Notes under the pieces: model-generated | Databases searched by the model: none | The model's input: the letters and a program-made list of their open reading frames with translations, nothing else | What the model was told of the DNA's origin: nothing | In this document: piece by piece, positions 32,848-43,052 of the stretch | How positions within the stretch are numbered: position 1 is the first letter of the stretch | Layout: every line of letters starts with the position of its first letter | Source: Nothophaeocryptopus gaeumannii | Lineage: Eukaryota > Ascomycota > Dothideomycetes > Mycosphaerellales > Mycosphaerellaceae | Assembly: GCA_031771865.1 (NCBI GenBank) | Contig: JASISA010000002.1 | Coordinates: 1 to 64,000 of the forward strand | DNA length: 64,000 nucleotides | Reading direction: 5' to 3' | Position numbers and translations under genes: made by a program

Positions 32848-34004
32848 TCAACCCAAGCAATAGAACGCAACAGCCATGACCAAAATCGCCGAACCAGCAA
32901 ACCCAGCCGTTCGCGTAGCATCGCCTTTAGGTACATGCCCCGTAGCCTTCTTCCCCAAATACCAGGCTCCAATATCTGTGAGCTCGCCCTTTTGTGTCAA
33001 CATGGCAGAATTCGGTCCAACATTCGAAACATCCGATCTGAAGGCGCCAAAGTATGAGCTGTAAGCGAATTAGCAATGTCCGATAAGACGTATGCAGCAT
33101 CTGAGGCATGTGCTGGATGTGTGGCTTGCTTACTAGTGCGTTATGTACCTGCCAAGAGGAAGAAGATCGTAGATTAGCATGTTGTTCGCAATCAAGCGTT
33201 GCAAAGTCAGCATGTCAAGCAATCATAATAAGCAGCAGCGTATCTCTTCGCCGCAGCTTATGGATGGATGCTCGTCATAGACTTTTCTTGATTTGCTGAA
33301 TGATGGACTTACGAAATTCTGTCGAAGAAAGAATTCGACATATTAAAAAATTCCTGCGTCTCCTTCAATTTCGCGCCAGGATATCCATACTCCGTCACCC
33401 ACATGGTCATATTCTCATACGTGGCATTCACCTGTCCCACATGACTTGCCAATCCTTCGAAATTGCCATACCAGTGCACGGGGATGAAATCTGGTGTACA
33501 GTTGCCATTGCATGCTGTGAACCAATTCTGCAACCAATTGAATCCCGTGGAAGCGCCTGTCACGGCGGGAGCTCCTAGCTTGACGCCCAGATCTTTGAGA
33601 GGTTCGATTTCGCGAATCCAAGTTTCTGCGGCGGTTTGGGCGTCTACGCAGGAGCCGCCGTTTGAGCAGCCGTCGGGTTCGTTGAAGCCCAAAACGTAGG
33701 TTATGTTGTAGCCGTTGGACATGAGATTCTTGACTGTGTTGTAGAAGTCTGTATCTCCGGAGCTGTCGGCTCCCCATTTCATAGGCACGAATTGGAGTTT
33801 GGTGTGATCTATACCGGCCGTGGGTTGGGAATTATAGTTATAGTACCAGGTTAGGTCGGAAGTACTGTTTGTCCAGTAGACATTGTCGCTTGTGTGGTCG
33901 GTGTTTACGTATGCGAGGCCTCGTTTGGAGGAGGCTGAGGCGTCTTGCGCGAGGGCGTATCCGAATGCCAGCGCACTGGCGGCGAGGGATTGTGTCGTGG
34001 GCAT
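32848..34004 (-). CDS. GPI-anchored GH128-like cell-wall glucanase (Asl1 type)
   Basis: Three exons: 34004-33313, a 15-nt microexon 33148-33134, and 33058-32848, giving 305 aa. A signal peptide (MPTTQSLAASALAFGYALA) is followed by the glycosyl-hydrolase catalytic core. Glu in FNEPDG and Glu in TEYGYPG are the expected acid/base and nucleophile of this TIM-barrel clan. Several N-glycosylation sites (NMT, NAT, NIT) are visible. After the conserved YFGAFRSDVSNVGPNSAML end of the barrel, a hydrophobic C-terminus (AGFAGSAILVMAVAFYCLG) looks like a GPI signal. It probably acts on beta-1,3-glucan at the cell surface. Without the microexon the segment before SYFGAF lacks five residues (YITHY) that match the family spacing. 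Confidence 0.85.
33134..33148 (-). other. 15-nt microexon
   Basis: GTACATAACGCACTA is bounded by a good acceptor (TTCCTCTTGGCAG with a GCTAAT branch upstream) and a GTAAGC donor. It joins exon 1 in phase 2 to exon 3, giving SYITHYSYFGAF. Flanking introns are 164 and 75 nt. Confidence 0.75.
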
Positions 34005-34854
34005 TTTCGCGGTTCTTCGTGTCGTTCCTGGCTATTTCCAAGGCGTCCTCGTAGAAGTGTGTACCTCGCTATCGCTGCTCTTGTAGATCACACCAATCCT
34101 TGCTCTTGCACAAACCTGTTCTTGTACCAATGTCGAAACGAGCGCGTCTTTCTGAAACCACCGAAAAAACCAGAGAGTATGGGGAGAAGGGCAGGATACA
34201 TACGCTGAAGGACAGATACCCGGCCCATATTGAATAGACGACCGTATGTTTCTACTACTACTAGTGCTAGCGAAAGGGTAGCGGAAGGGTGAGGAACTTT
34301 GACTCTAGTCTTCCAAAGACGGTGTGCATCTGTTCCACTGAGATACGGCGTGGGAAGCTTGACAGGAGTAGGCCAGCCCAAGAGAGGTTGTGAGGAGCCT
34401 AATTCGGGTTGAGATAGATCCGCCTAGATCTTGGTTCGGCTTTGGCTTTCGATGGCTGCGTTGTTTTCGGATTTCACGTGCCGGTCGGTGCGGCGAACGG
34501 CGGGATCTCGGCTCCTCTCCGAGAATGGGTGCAAGTGAATAGACATCAACTTCTTCGGTCTACGGCATCGACAGTCCGTTGGACGCGTAGTCAGAGCTGT
34601 TGAAGATGTGCAGAATACTGTCTATACTGAGATGTCTTCCGAACAGCAAAGATCGAAGAAATGCCGCATCCCGCGCGGTCTGGAATAAGGGCAGGGATGA
34701 CACACCTGAGTCGCCGCTAGATGCCAACCTCCCGGTTGCTTGCCGCTCCAGCACCTCACTCCATGATAAGACACCTCCTTAAACCCTTAATGCGTGGTGG
34801 CGACTACGAACAGCGAAGCCGCTCACTCTGAAGACCAGCATCTGATGATTCGGA
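34005..34854. other. divergent promoter region
   Basis: Lies between the minus-strand glucanase gene and the plus-strand gene at 34855. No feature beyond short frames. Confidence 0.5.
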
Positions 34855-35814
34855 ATGGCATCACATGCCGCTGGTCCGGCTGGTGCAGCTGTGCCAGTGC
34901 CTGAGCCTGAGCGTCAGAAGAAACGAGCGAGACCGAATCCCGCGAGGCGGAAGGCATCCAAGGCGAAAGTAGCATCTCAAGGAGACATTCTTCCTACGCA
35001 ACCTCAAGCTGGAACTTCGACTGCATCTGATGGCACAACAAAACAGAATGCTTCGGTCAGGCCCGTTCCGAAACGTGCAGGCTCCAGCAGTACGGAAACA
35101 GCGAAACCCGCGAAGTCGAACATTGCACTGGTCAAACCAGTGCCACGGGTCAACGCCAGTCAGTCCAAAGATGGAGCCCCAAAGACCTCGAATAATAGTG
35201 GGCAAGCTGGTCCTCTCGCTCTGGCAACCTCCGCCATGGTGACTGGAGGCCTTCTCGGATGTGCCGCAGGAGCCGCACTAATCCTGGGGGCCGGCATGTG
35301 GAAGAACTTTGGTGGTACTGAGTCCGCAGTCCTGACAGCCAGAAGCGCAAAACTTTGTATAGACAACCTGATTGAGGAAGTAATTACAAGTCTGCGAGCT
35401 GGAACGTACAACGCACCGGAAGCACTGGATATGCTTAGACGGACCACGTTGGCCTATGCGAGCACGATACCTGGTGGTGCACCTCTCGTCGAACGAATAT
35501 TCCGCGAAGTCGATATGGTCCGTAGACAACGAGGTCGAGAGATCGACAAAGTGCTCGCTGAGGCATATGCTGAGCTGGGCAAGGCCAGTCAGAGAGGCGC
35601 TTCGCCTGCAGAGCTACAGTCTCTTGTACTGAGACAGCTCATGAAGCTCTCAACCTTCGCGACGAATGCGACGCAGGATGTGATTGCACGGAACCCCAAG
35701 CTGAGGCCGTTTAGGGACAATGCGGCAAAAGCTTTGAGACCGCCGCCGGAGCCCAAGGTGCCTACCGTGAAGCTGAACATGGCGATCAAGCACAAGCCAA
35801 CTGTCGCTGCTTGA
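34855..35814 (+). CDS. uncharacterised single-pass membrane protein
   Basis: Intronless frame of 319 aa with an ATG at 34855. Residues 1-120 are basic and disordered (QKKRARPNPARRKASKAKV and further Pro/Ser/Lys-rich sequence). A glycine-rich hydrophobic segment at about 127-147 (GGLLGCAAGAALILGAGMW) is the only membrane span. The C-terminal half is predicted helical (IDNLIEEVITSLRAG; EIDKVLAEAYAEL). No known family recognised. The basic N-terminus with one small-residue helix could suit a mitochondrial or peroxisomal membrane, but this is a guess. Confidence 0.65.
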   Translation: MASHAAGPAGAAVPVPEPERQKKRARPNPARRKASKAKVASQGDILPTQPQAGTSTASDGTTKQNASVRPVPKRAGSSSTETAKPAKSNIALVKPVPRVNASQSKDGAPKTSNNSGQAGPLALATSAMVTGGLLGCAAGAALILGAGMWKNFGGTESAVLTARSAKLCIDNLIEEVITSLRAGTYNAPEALDMLRRTTLAYASTIPGGAPLVERIFREVDMVRRQRGREIDKVLAEAYAELGKASQRGASPAELQSLVLRQLMKLSTFATNATQDVIARNPKLRPFRDNAAKALRPPPEPKVPTVKLNMAIKHKPTVAA

Positions 35815-36288
35815 AAAACCACAGTGGGCTTCGTGGATCGTTCAATTTGCAAGCCGAGATCTGCTATGTAGTCTTTCTGAACTACCTCCTCGACCTTGGC
35901 TGGTCCATCAACATGCTCTCCGTTCGCTCGCATGTAAGACATGATATCGACGTACTTCAAGGGAGACAGACCGATCCTCTGTCCTGCTCATCCACTTCCA
36001 CCCATCCCTCCCTCTGGTCTTGTTGCTAAGTGTGTTGCTGAAGCTCGGTGCGCCGCAGCTGCAAGACGCGAGCAAGAGATTCCTCCACAGCCTCGTCCTC
36101 CTTCTAGGCAATCTCTGGCAACAGCTTAATGCCTTTTGAGCTGTTCAAGTCTCCTTCAGCTCCACCTTGGAGTCCGTATCCGTATCAGTCCCCGACTCGG
36201 ACTCGCTACCTTACTCCGCATTCTGAGAAACAGTCTTCCACTCGCCGTCGGACTCGGTGCTGAACTCGGAAGTCTCGGAAAACGTCTC
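35815..36288. other. intergenic, nothing recognised
   Basis: Convergent 3' flanks of the genes on either side. Short frames only. Confidence 0.5.
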
Positions 36289-36702
36289 CTAGCCGTCGTC
36301 GTCCTCGTTACGGATGCCGAAGACAGCGGCAAAGCGGGTCAACAAGATGCGGAGCAGGAAGGCATCAATAGCAGTAGATACCAGGAAGGCGAGAATCCCG
36401 GTTGGCGTAGTCAGGTCGAGGCCGGTGTTGCTGCACAAGACGTTGAAGAGGAAGGCGGTTATAGCGGTGGCTACGATAAGGGCGACGATAGGGGAGGTCT
36501 CAATCATCGAGAGACCAGTATTGCTGAAGACGCTAGCAGCCGCGAACAGCAAGGAACTGCGCATGCTGATGGACGAGGGGTTGAAGCTCAGACCAATACT
36601 GGTAAAGGCGCTCATGATCTCGAAGAGGTCGGTAGTCGTGAAGCTAAGGCCGGTATTGGTAGAGGCGCTCGCGGCCATGAAGAGGTTTCCAAAGATGCTC
36701 AT
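36289..36702 (-). CDS. small membrane protein with internal repeats
   Basis: 137 codons from an ATG at 36702. The first half repeats a unit like F..AS.STNTGLSF: FMAASASTNTGLSF, FEIMSAFTSIGLSF and FAAASVFSNTGLS, with a fourth partial copy FNVLCSNTGLD. The second half has two hydrophobic helices (IVALIVATAITAFLF; GILAFLVSTAIDAFLLRILL), and the protein ends in an acidic NEDDDG. No family recognised. The plus-strand frame opposite (36136-36708) is also open, so strand choice rests on the membrane pattern and the repeat. Confidence 0.5.
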   Translation of the reverse strand: MSIFGNLFMAASASTNTGLSFTTTDLFEIMSAFTSIGLSFNPSSISMRSSLLFAAASVFSNTGLSMIETSPIVALIVATAITAFLFNVLCSNTGLDLTTPTGILAFLVSTAIDAFLLRILLTRFAAVFGIRNEDDDG

Positions 36703-37118
36703 CCTTGAGGAAGCGAGCAGAATGGTGGTACTGCTCGAGGGTATCAGAAAGAGTGTTCGCTCGAGTTGCGAGTATTGATGTACTGTACTGTTCGATGTTG
36801 TCGGGTTAGGTATGGTGGGCTTGCTTGATGGCGTAGAGTATTTGGCTTGGTGTTGTCTATGAACTGAGAGCTAGTCGAAGGATGTACGAGAAGAAGACCA
36901 GAATCAGTTGCGGTGTGGCTTTTCTCTGGCAGACAGCGCAAATGCCAAGAACGCGGTTTGCTTGTGAAGAAGCACGAACCTACGACAACTTGTGAAGATC
37001 ACGAGCTATGTGCCGAGCGCAACCGTGCACACACATCTAATTCGTACTTCGTCCTCGCAATCATTACCGGCGCAAACACTTCCTGCGCCGAAACACTACC
37101 ACCTCCCCACCCACCGTC
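36703..37118. other. intergenic, probably divergent promoters
   Basis: Lies between the minus-strand repeat protein and the plus-strand gene at 37119. No feature recognised. Confidence 0.45.
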
Positions 37119-37604
37119 ATGTACCCGCTATACGAATTCTTCGTCACCGTCCTGCCCACCACTATGGCTCTCCCCAATTCATCCGACAAAGAGGAAATCA
37201 TCGCCGACGCCATCGACCTCGAGAAGGGCGACATCATCCACATTCACGGACCTCTCCACCTCGAGGCCCAACATAACAAAGCCGACTCGGCAGACTTCGC
37301 GTCTATCGACCTCGAGAAAGGCGAGACCATCTACATGGAGGGCATTAACAACATCTCCGACCTCGAGCCCTACAACATCGAGACCTGCTATTCAAAACCC
37401 ACTTACCTCCTCTGCGTCGCCAGTGCAATTTGCATCGGTCTCGGCCTCGTCACCTACATCCTCAGCATGCTCGCTCCGGACAAGTGTTCCGGCGCACCGC
37501 TTTTCAGGTACGCTACGGAGGAGCTCCTGCTGGGGTGTCTCGCTGGTGCCGGGGGGATCTGGGCTAAGGGGGTGGGAGAGTTGTGGGGGAGGGAGTGTGA
37601 GTAA
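37119..37604 (+). CDS. uncharacterised small membrane protein
   Basis: 161 codons from an ATG with CCACCGTC before it. The acidic N-terminal half contains two copies of a D(A)IDLEKGD/E-I-H/M pattern (AIDLEKGDIIHIHG and SIDLEKGETIYMEG). One clear membrane helix follows (YLLCVASAICIGLGLVTYIL), then a Gly-rich C-terminus. Unknown family. Confidence 0.55.
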   Translation: MYPLYEFFVTVLPTTMALPNSSDKEEIIADAIDLEKGDIIHIHGPLHLEAQHNKADSADFASIDLEKGETIYMEGINNISDLEPYNIETCYSKPTYLLCVASAICIGLGLVTYILSMLAPDKCSGAPLFRYATEELLLGCLAGAGGIWAKGVGELWGRECE

Positions 37605-38044
37605 CGCAGCTTTAAGGGGCCTATGGGTATGTGGATGTTTTGCTGATACTTGGAATAGGGGAGGATTTTGTTGGGACTTACCTATCGGTCGTCTTTGGGT
37701 TGGTGGTGTTGATGGTGGGTGCTATTGAGGTGACAGGGTCCTGGGAGGGATGGATGGCCTCGGATTGAGTGACGCTGACGCGCCTACTCTGATGGAGGAT
37801 TAGGCAGGAGGGAAATGGGAGACACTTTTCGGGAATTGGCTGGCTGCGGGAATTGCGCTCTTTGAAGGAAAAGAGCATGTGATTGTGGACGTGATGCGTT
37901 ACAGAACTAGAGAGCTTTCGCCAACACTAACCATCTCCTTTGGTCTCCCAACCTCCAAGCTACTTCTGTTGCGCTCAGTAGAATTTCAATCGCTCAAAGG
38001 TCAGCAGAAGCGAACCCTGAAACGAGCTTCCCACTTCCAATCAT
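37605..38044. other. intergenic, nothing recognised
   Basis: 3' flank shared by convergent genes. No motif seen. Confidence 0.5.
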
Positions 38045-38788
38045 TTACAAATGCTCCTTCACAAACTCCAACGCCGCCTGATACCCCCTCTCAAACTCCT
38101 TCTTACTTTCCCCATCCTCAAAATTCGCCCTCGCACTCATCCATCCATGCACCTGCTCATACGTCTCCACCTTCTTCGGCACTTTCAACGCCGCATCAAA
38201 CTCCTGCACCTTATCAGCCGGCTCATCCTTCGAAGCCAACATCATCATCGGAATCGTGGCCTTCGCCGCATCCGCACCATCCACAAAAGCAGGACTGCTC
38301 TGGATACCAGCCGACCAAGGGGAGTTCTCGCCAGATGTGATGGAAACCATTTTCCCACCCCAGCAGAAACCGATACTAGCCCATTTCTCTACGCTCGGGT
38401 AAGAGGATTTCATCTCGCCGAAGACGGAATTGATCACACCAAGATATCTCGGAATATCCTGAATCTTTTCCAAGAACTTCTTGAATGTCGCTTTATCCTC
38501 CTCGGACGCGTCGGGCGCCATCCATTTCTCATTGGCGGTGCCATCGTGGAAGAAGTCCGGCATGGTGACGAGGTATCCGGCGTTGGCGAGGATATCTGCT
38601 CCTTGGAGTGTGGATTGATGGAAGCCGAAGACATCGTAGATGAAGAAGATGGCGTGTTTGGCGTTGCTGGGTCCGACGGTGTAGGTTTTTGTTCCTGCGA
38701 AGGTCTTGTATTCGCCTTTGGGAGTGTAGTTGAGCTTGGCTTCGGGCACGGGAGGAGTGCAACAGGCTTCTGAGTTGTGGGTTGTCAT
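38045..38788 (-). CDS. dienelactone hydrolase family protein (AIM2-like)
   Basis: 247 aa, intronless, ATG at 38788. The alpha/beta-hydrolase of the dienelactone hydrolase type is complete. The nucleophile elbow uses Cys (GFCWGGKM) as in that family, Asp is in ASKDEPADK, and His is in YEQVHGWM. The N-terminus has a Cys pair (EACCTPP) often seen in fungal members. The cytosolic family hydrolyses cyclic esters or lactones; yeast Aim2 has no settled substrate. The plus-strand frame over the same bases is a shadow. Confidence 0.92.
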   Translation of the reverse strand: MTTHNSEACCTPPVPEAKLNYTPKGEYKTFAGTKTYTVGPSNAKHAIFFIYDVFGFHQSTLQGADILANAGYLVTMPDFFHDGTANEKWMAPDASEEDKATFKKFLEKIQDIPRYLGVINSVFGEMKSSYPSVEKWASIGFCWGGKMVSITSGENSPWSAGIQSSPAFVDGADAAKATIPMMMLASKDEPADKVQEFDAALKVPKKVETYEQVHGWMSARANFEDGESKKEFERGYQAALEFVKEHL

Positions 38789-39312
38789 ATTGGTAGTCTG
38801 ATTGTGGGTTTAGTCTGGTCTTGGACTGTCGTTGTACAAGTTTTGACTGCTCTGGTCTATTTATAAAAAGCGCATGCAGAGGATGGATCAGAGCTGGAGC
38901 GCGATCTGAGGTTGGAAAGGTATTTAAGTTAGTTCTATTCTAGAAGGCATCGCGGACATGCAAAGCCATTTTGCAAATGCTGTCATTGTTGTTCCACGTT
39001 TCGGACATAACGTTGAGCGCGATTGAAACACCGCTGCAGATGCGCTCAGTGTTGCGTATAGCTTTCCTGCTTGAGAATCGCGGCTACTTTCATTCTTTCC
39101 GTTAGCAATCGACGACATTGACTTGTCATTGATGATAGGCTGATGAACTGCGGCTGACCAAGATCACACTCTATATCCGTCTTCGCCGACCAGGCATCCG
39201 AGATCGGACACGTGATCGTCAAGGCAGCAGTTCGTACTTTGCCAATCTCTAACCAGACTTGGGACGAGCGCAGGATTGCCTAGGAATACCTCCATATGGT
39301 TGTGCTGTTTCC
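38789..39312. other. promoter of the hydrolase gene
   Basis: About 0.5 kb upstream of the hydrolase ATG and downstream of the aldo/keto reductase gene. Nothing further recognised. Confidence 0.5.
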
Positions 39313-40971
39313 TCACCTATACTCTCCGCCGCAGTCACCAAGTTGGTCAATCAATCGGGCTCTGTTGCTCCTGACCAGGACGGCCTCGATAGCAGATTGA
39401 TCATCTGCATCAAGTCTGAGTCCATACACTCTTAGGTTGTCATCGGCATTGTCACTGACGCCCCATCGCGTGCCCACGATTACCGCTCCGACGTAGGGAA
39501 AGTCCAAGACCCATCTTGTGGCAACATTCGATATCGAGACGTCGTACTTGGTGGCAATGTTCTTTAGTATTTGCAGAAGCTCCTGAAACAATGACCAGCT
39601 TCCCCAGTTCAGGATCATTTCGTAATACTTTCGCTGGCTTGGTGTGATGCTGTTCAAGAACAGTTCCGGTTCAGTTTGGTCTAGCCACTTCTCGGCAATG
39701 AAGCCACCGAGAAGTGTCCCGTAAGTCAAAAGCTTGACATCGTGCTTTAGGCAGACCTCGCCCATCCTGAAGATTGGTCGAGAATCGATCAATGAGAACT
39801 GTACCTGGTTGGTGTAGACCCTGATGCCTGCCTGAATGATTTCCTCCATCCGCTGCGTGTCGAAGTTGCAAAGCCCAAGCCTGTGTACTCGTTCGTCTTC
39901 CTGGATATATTGAAGAGCTTCGACATACTGTGGGTCTTCGTAGAACTGCCAATGAAATTGGAGGAGATCAATGTAATTCGCAGACATTCGTTGGCAGCGC
40001 TCTGTGATGTTGGCTCTAATAACGTCTCTTGTCACTTCTGTCGGTGTGAAAATGCAGTACTTTGTCGCGCCAAAGAGGGACTCAGGATTGGAGCATGATG
40101 ATCTAAAGCTGCCAAAGACAATCTCGGCATCGCCATAGTGATCAGCCATATCATACGCCGTGAAGCCCTTGCTCGCATAGATCTCGAACTGGTTCCGAAT
40201 CTGTTGGAGGGAAGCAATGCCCCAGGATGTGCTTGATAGCTGCCAAAGCCCGGAAAACAAGCGAGGCAGCATTTTTCCACCAAGTACGAAAGTCTCTATG
40301 CTGCTGGGTAGCGCTGGCACAGTCACGGCTGTAGATGTACCTCTCGGTATCTCCTCATGCTTGACTTGCTTCGGAAGGAGAAAAGCGGATCTCAAAGCCA
40401 GCATACTTCGTTCGAACGGGAATCCTTCCTTTCGAGAAGCCCAAGCAGGACGACCAGCGTTCAGTGCCTCACTGAGTCCCTCCACTGGTCCCTGCTCTGT
40501 TTCTGTGAGACTTCGTGATCCAGTGGGAGTAAGCAGCGTCTTCTGGACAGCCGTGAGTGCCTGGATGATATCTCCGTCGACGGACGCAAGTATAACATCG
40601 AGCTCCAGCGAGGTCTCGTCATGTAAAGGATGTCTCGATGTCTCAGCGACCAGATTCGTGAGGAGTGGTAGACTTTCATAACACATGCCGGATCCCAGCA
40701 TAGCCCTGATCCTTTGTTGCATCGAATGGAGAGACGAAGTTGCTCGCATCCCATCGTGTCCGTTTAAGAAAAATGGTCCTTCGGGTGGCTGTGACTGCTT
40801 GGCCAGAAATACCCTGGTCCTCTCTTCGAAGGTAGAGGTTATTGAAGGGTCGGCAGCCAGCATGGACCTCAACACAGAGCGAAGACCTTCTTCTGGTAGA
40901 TTTGCGATGATAGTGTCTGTCATCAAATTAACGTGGGCCATCTTAGGCTCACTGTTCTGTGGACGGCCCAT
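39313..40971 (-). CDS. aldo/keto reductase with an extra N-terminal helical domain
   Basis: 552 aa from the ATG at 40971 (MGRPQNSEPK); another ATG ten codons later (40941) is possible. Residues 1-180 form a separate helical region (LPEEGLRSVLRSMLAADPSI, SLPLLTNLVAETS, LDVILASVDGDIIQALTAV) of no function known to me. From about residue 235 an aldo/keto reductase barrel follows: FSGLWQLSS, the catalytic-Asp/Tyr region TAYDMADHYGDAE, the catalytic Lys in GATKYCIF, YIDLLQFHW, GLCNFDTQRMEE, and NVATRWVLDFPYVGAVIVGTR near the cofactor site. It should be an NAD(P)H-dependent carbonyl reductase or sugar dehydrogenase. No intron is evident between the halves, so they appear to be one protein. Confidence 0.82.
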   Translation of the reverse strand: MGRPQNSEPKMAHVNLMTDTIIANLPEEGLRSVLRSMLAADPSITSTFEERTRVFLAKQSQPPEGPFFLNGHDGMRATSSLHSMQQRIRAMLGSGMCYESLPLLTNLVAETSRHPLHDETSLELDVILASVDGDIIQALTAVQKTLLTPTGSRSLTETEQGPVEGLSEALNAGRPAWASRKEGFPFERSMLALRSAFLLPKQVKHEEIPRGTSTAVTVPALPSSIETFVLGGKMLPRLFSGLWQLSSTSWGIASLQQIRNQFEIYASKGFTAYDMADHYGDAEIVFGSFRSSCSNPESLFGATKYCIFTPTEVTRDVIRANITERCQRMSANYIDLLQFHWQFYEDPQYVEALQYIQEDERVHRLGLCNFDTQRMEEIIQAGIRVYTNQVQFSLIDSRPIFRMGEVCLKHDVKLLTYGTLLGGFIAEKWLDQTEPELFLNSITPSQRKYYEMILNWGSWSLFQELLQILKNIATKYDVSISNVATRWVLDFPYVGAVIVGTRWGVSDNADDNLRVYGLRLDADDQSAIEAVLVRSNRARLIDQLGDCGGEYR

Positions 40972-41357
40972 GATGGTTGGGATGCTGGTATGCTCCTGGG
41001 TGATTGATGCCAAATGTCGCGCCAAGTCTCTCGGCCGACCGATTCCCGAAAGTGGCCGAGAGCCAGACAACAACTCGCAGCTAACATGGATGGTAGGCTG
41101 ATGTGAACAGCTTCATTATCATCACTGACTCAATGCCTGAGCTCAGGACACCAATCGATCCGGTCTGGATCCTACATGGGAGACCGGTGTTCAGGATCGG
41201 CTCGTGGGTGTGGAGAGTCCACGAATTCTCCAATTGCAGCAGGTACGGTGGCTCGGACAGGTAAGTGTATGGAGGTCGAAATGTCGACGAATGATGCATG
41301 GTTCGTTCCTCTCGATGAGTGAGTATTGGCGTGTCGTAAAGAAGCGAGTTGGCGAAA

Positions 41358-41822
41358 TCAAAGACTGCTGGAAGGCATACTGTCTTCTGGTGCTGGTTCG
41401 AAGGGAGACATCCAGTGGTCTACTTTATCGTTGACCTGTGAGATGTGGAACATAGTGATTGTATCTGTAGTATAGGAGCAGAGAGACCCGTTAGAAATCA
41501 TGCGTTCTAAGACCAAGACGCGATCGTTCTGCCCAAAGGGAAAACAGCGTCCAAAGCAATCGGGAGCACAATGTACGGGAGGAGACCGCGACACTCGCCG
41601 GACATCACGGGTTCTCAGCCTGACTTCGCTCGACAATTGCGAGCCTAAACCTTCTGCATAGCACGCCAATGGTGACAAGTTGCCTAAGCCGATGTCTACC
41701 ACGAAGTGTCGAGCCACTCCAGACGCAATGATCAGAATCTGCCTCCCATCAGCATAAACCGGAGTACTCTTCGCTATTGTGTCGTCTCCAAAGAAGTTCT
41801 CCTCACGCTCAATCTGCACCAT
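41358..41822 (-). CDS. uncharacterised open frame
   Basis: 154 codons from an ATG at 41822. It contains CAPDCFGRCFPFGQND, Cys-rich but not a motif I can name. It stands alone upstream of the reductase gene. Confidence 0.35.
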   Translation of the reverse strand: MVQIEREENFFGDDTIAKSTPVYADGRQILIIASGVARHFVVDIGLGNLSPLACYAEGLGSQLSSEVRLRTRDVRRVSRSPPVHCAPDCFGRCFPFGQNDRVLVLERMISNGSLCSYTTDTITMFHISQVNDKVDHWMSPFEPAPEDSMPSSSL

Positions 41823-43052
41823 CTCAATCCTGAGTAGCGTAGTCCAGACGTCTCAACCGTATCAAGGACCATCTGTAGGAAAGTATCAAACATTTCCAAC
41901 AGTCTCAAGGTCTATGTGAGCGTCAACGTCTTCTCTCCGAGCAGCCTATCTGGCCCCTTACTCATTTCCAGTCTTGACTGCTAGGATCCCATCATGGCAG
42001 ACTTTCATTCCCACTGTGTACATTGTCATGTGAGTCTTGGCATGCCATCTGCACGCAAGTAAACAAAGCCACGACCCATGCAGAAGACCTCCAGCCTCGC
42101 TGACGCATCCACAAGCTACGGCACCCGTAGTGCCTACCTAGATGCCGGTACCCAACGACCTGAGTGCTGTGCGCACCGCATCTACCGCCATTCCTTCAGC
42201 CTTGCAAGCAAGTCGACTCTGCTAGCGGGGTTTGCCTTCATTTCACATGCAGGCTTGGCGTCCGACCGATGGGTTGTCGAGCACCCAAAGGAGACCAGCG
42301 GCCGATGCGTTGGCAAACCGCACACCCAGGTCGTTGCCTAAGGTGCTGGTGCAGTCGATCACTCGGTGTATGACGATCTCTTCTTTGGCATTCCCTTCTG
42401 CATCTGGTGCCCCTTGTTTGTTTACGCAGATCGAACAGCAAGCGGTATTGAACATGATCACAGAGGTTTTTCCGTCTTGTTTGATGGTATTTATCATTCA
42501 TCATATGTGCTGTACTTCCTCGTACTCTACTTCTTGGACCCAGCGCCTCCTTCAACGTTACACGCCCGAACGCTGCAGACGTGTCCTTCCGTCAAAGGTT
42601 AAGACTTCAGCCCTTCAGCTCTCCTTCACAACTAGGGGATCCATCAACCTCCATCATCATTTCTGAGTGTTCGAGCGTCTTGCTCGGCGTCAGTATGAGC
42701 ACCAGCGGAAGGTAGGCTCTGTCTCTCTTGCACACTGGTGTGCGTAACAGACGGTCCCAGGCTTCTGCAGTCGGATGTGGTCTGAGCATCCCCGATAGGT
42801 GACTGGCGTCGCTCGGTGGGCAAGTCGAGGGCGTGCTTGGAGCAAGACGGCGTCCGGCGGATGGAGTATGAACTGGGAGTGCATCGTCGCTGGAGAACGA
42901 CCAAAGCCTCGAGAGAAGCGGTCGATTCGCCGCCGGACTCGTCATGGGTGGATTATTCTCCGGAGTCCTTGTTGTATTGCTGCTAAAGCTGTCGGTAGCA
43001 TAACCTACTTCCGTTCAGCATTCAAGACATCGCAACAAGACTCGAGGACTGC
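41823..43052. other. intergenic region with weak minus-strand frames
   Basis: Minus-strand frames at 42243-42497 and 42607-42945 are open but carry no motif. I cannot support a gene here. Confidence 0.45.

Noticed and set aside
33059..33148. Recursive splice site (adjacent AG|GT) in the glucanase gene intron
   Set aside because: A microexon with its own GTAAGC donor 15 bases later gives a better protein match and keeps the frame.
38051..38773. 240-codon plus-strand frame opposite the dienelactone hydrolase
   Set aside because: The minus strand has an intact catalytic triad; the plus frame is a shadow.
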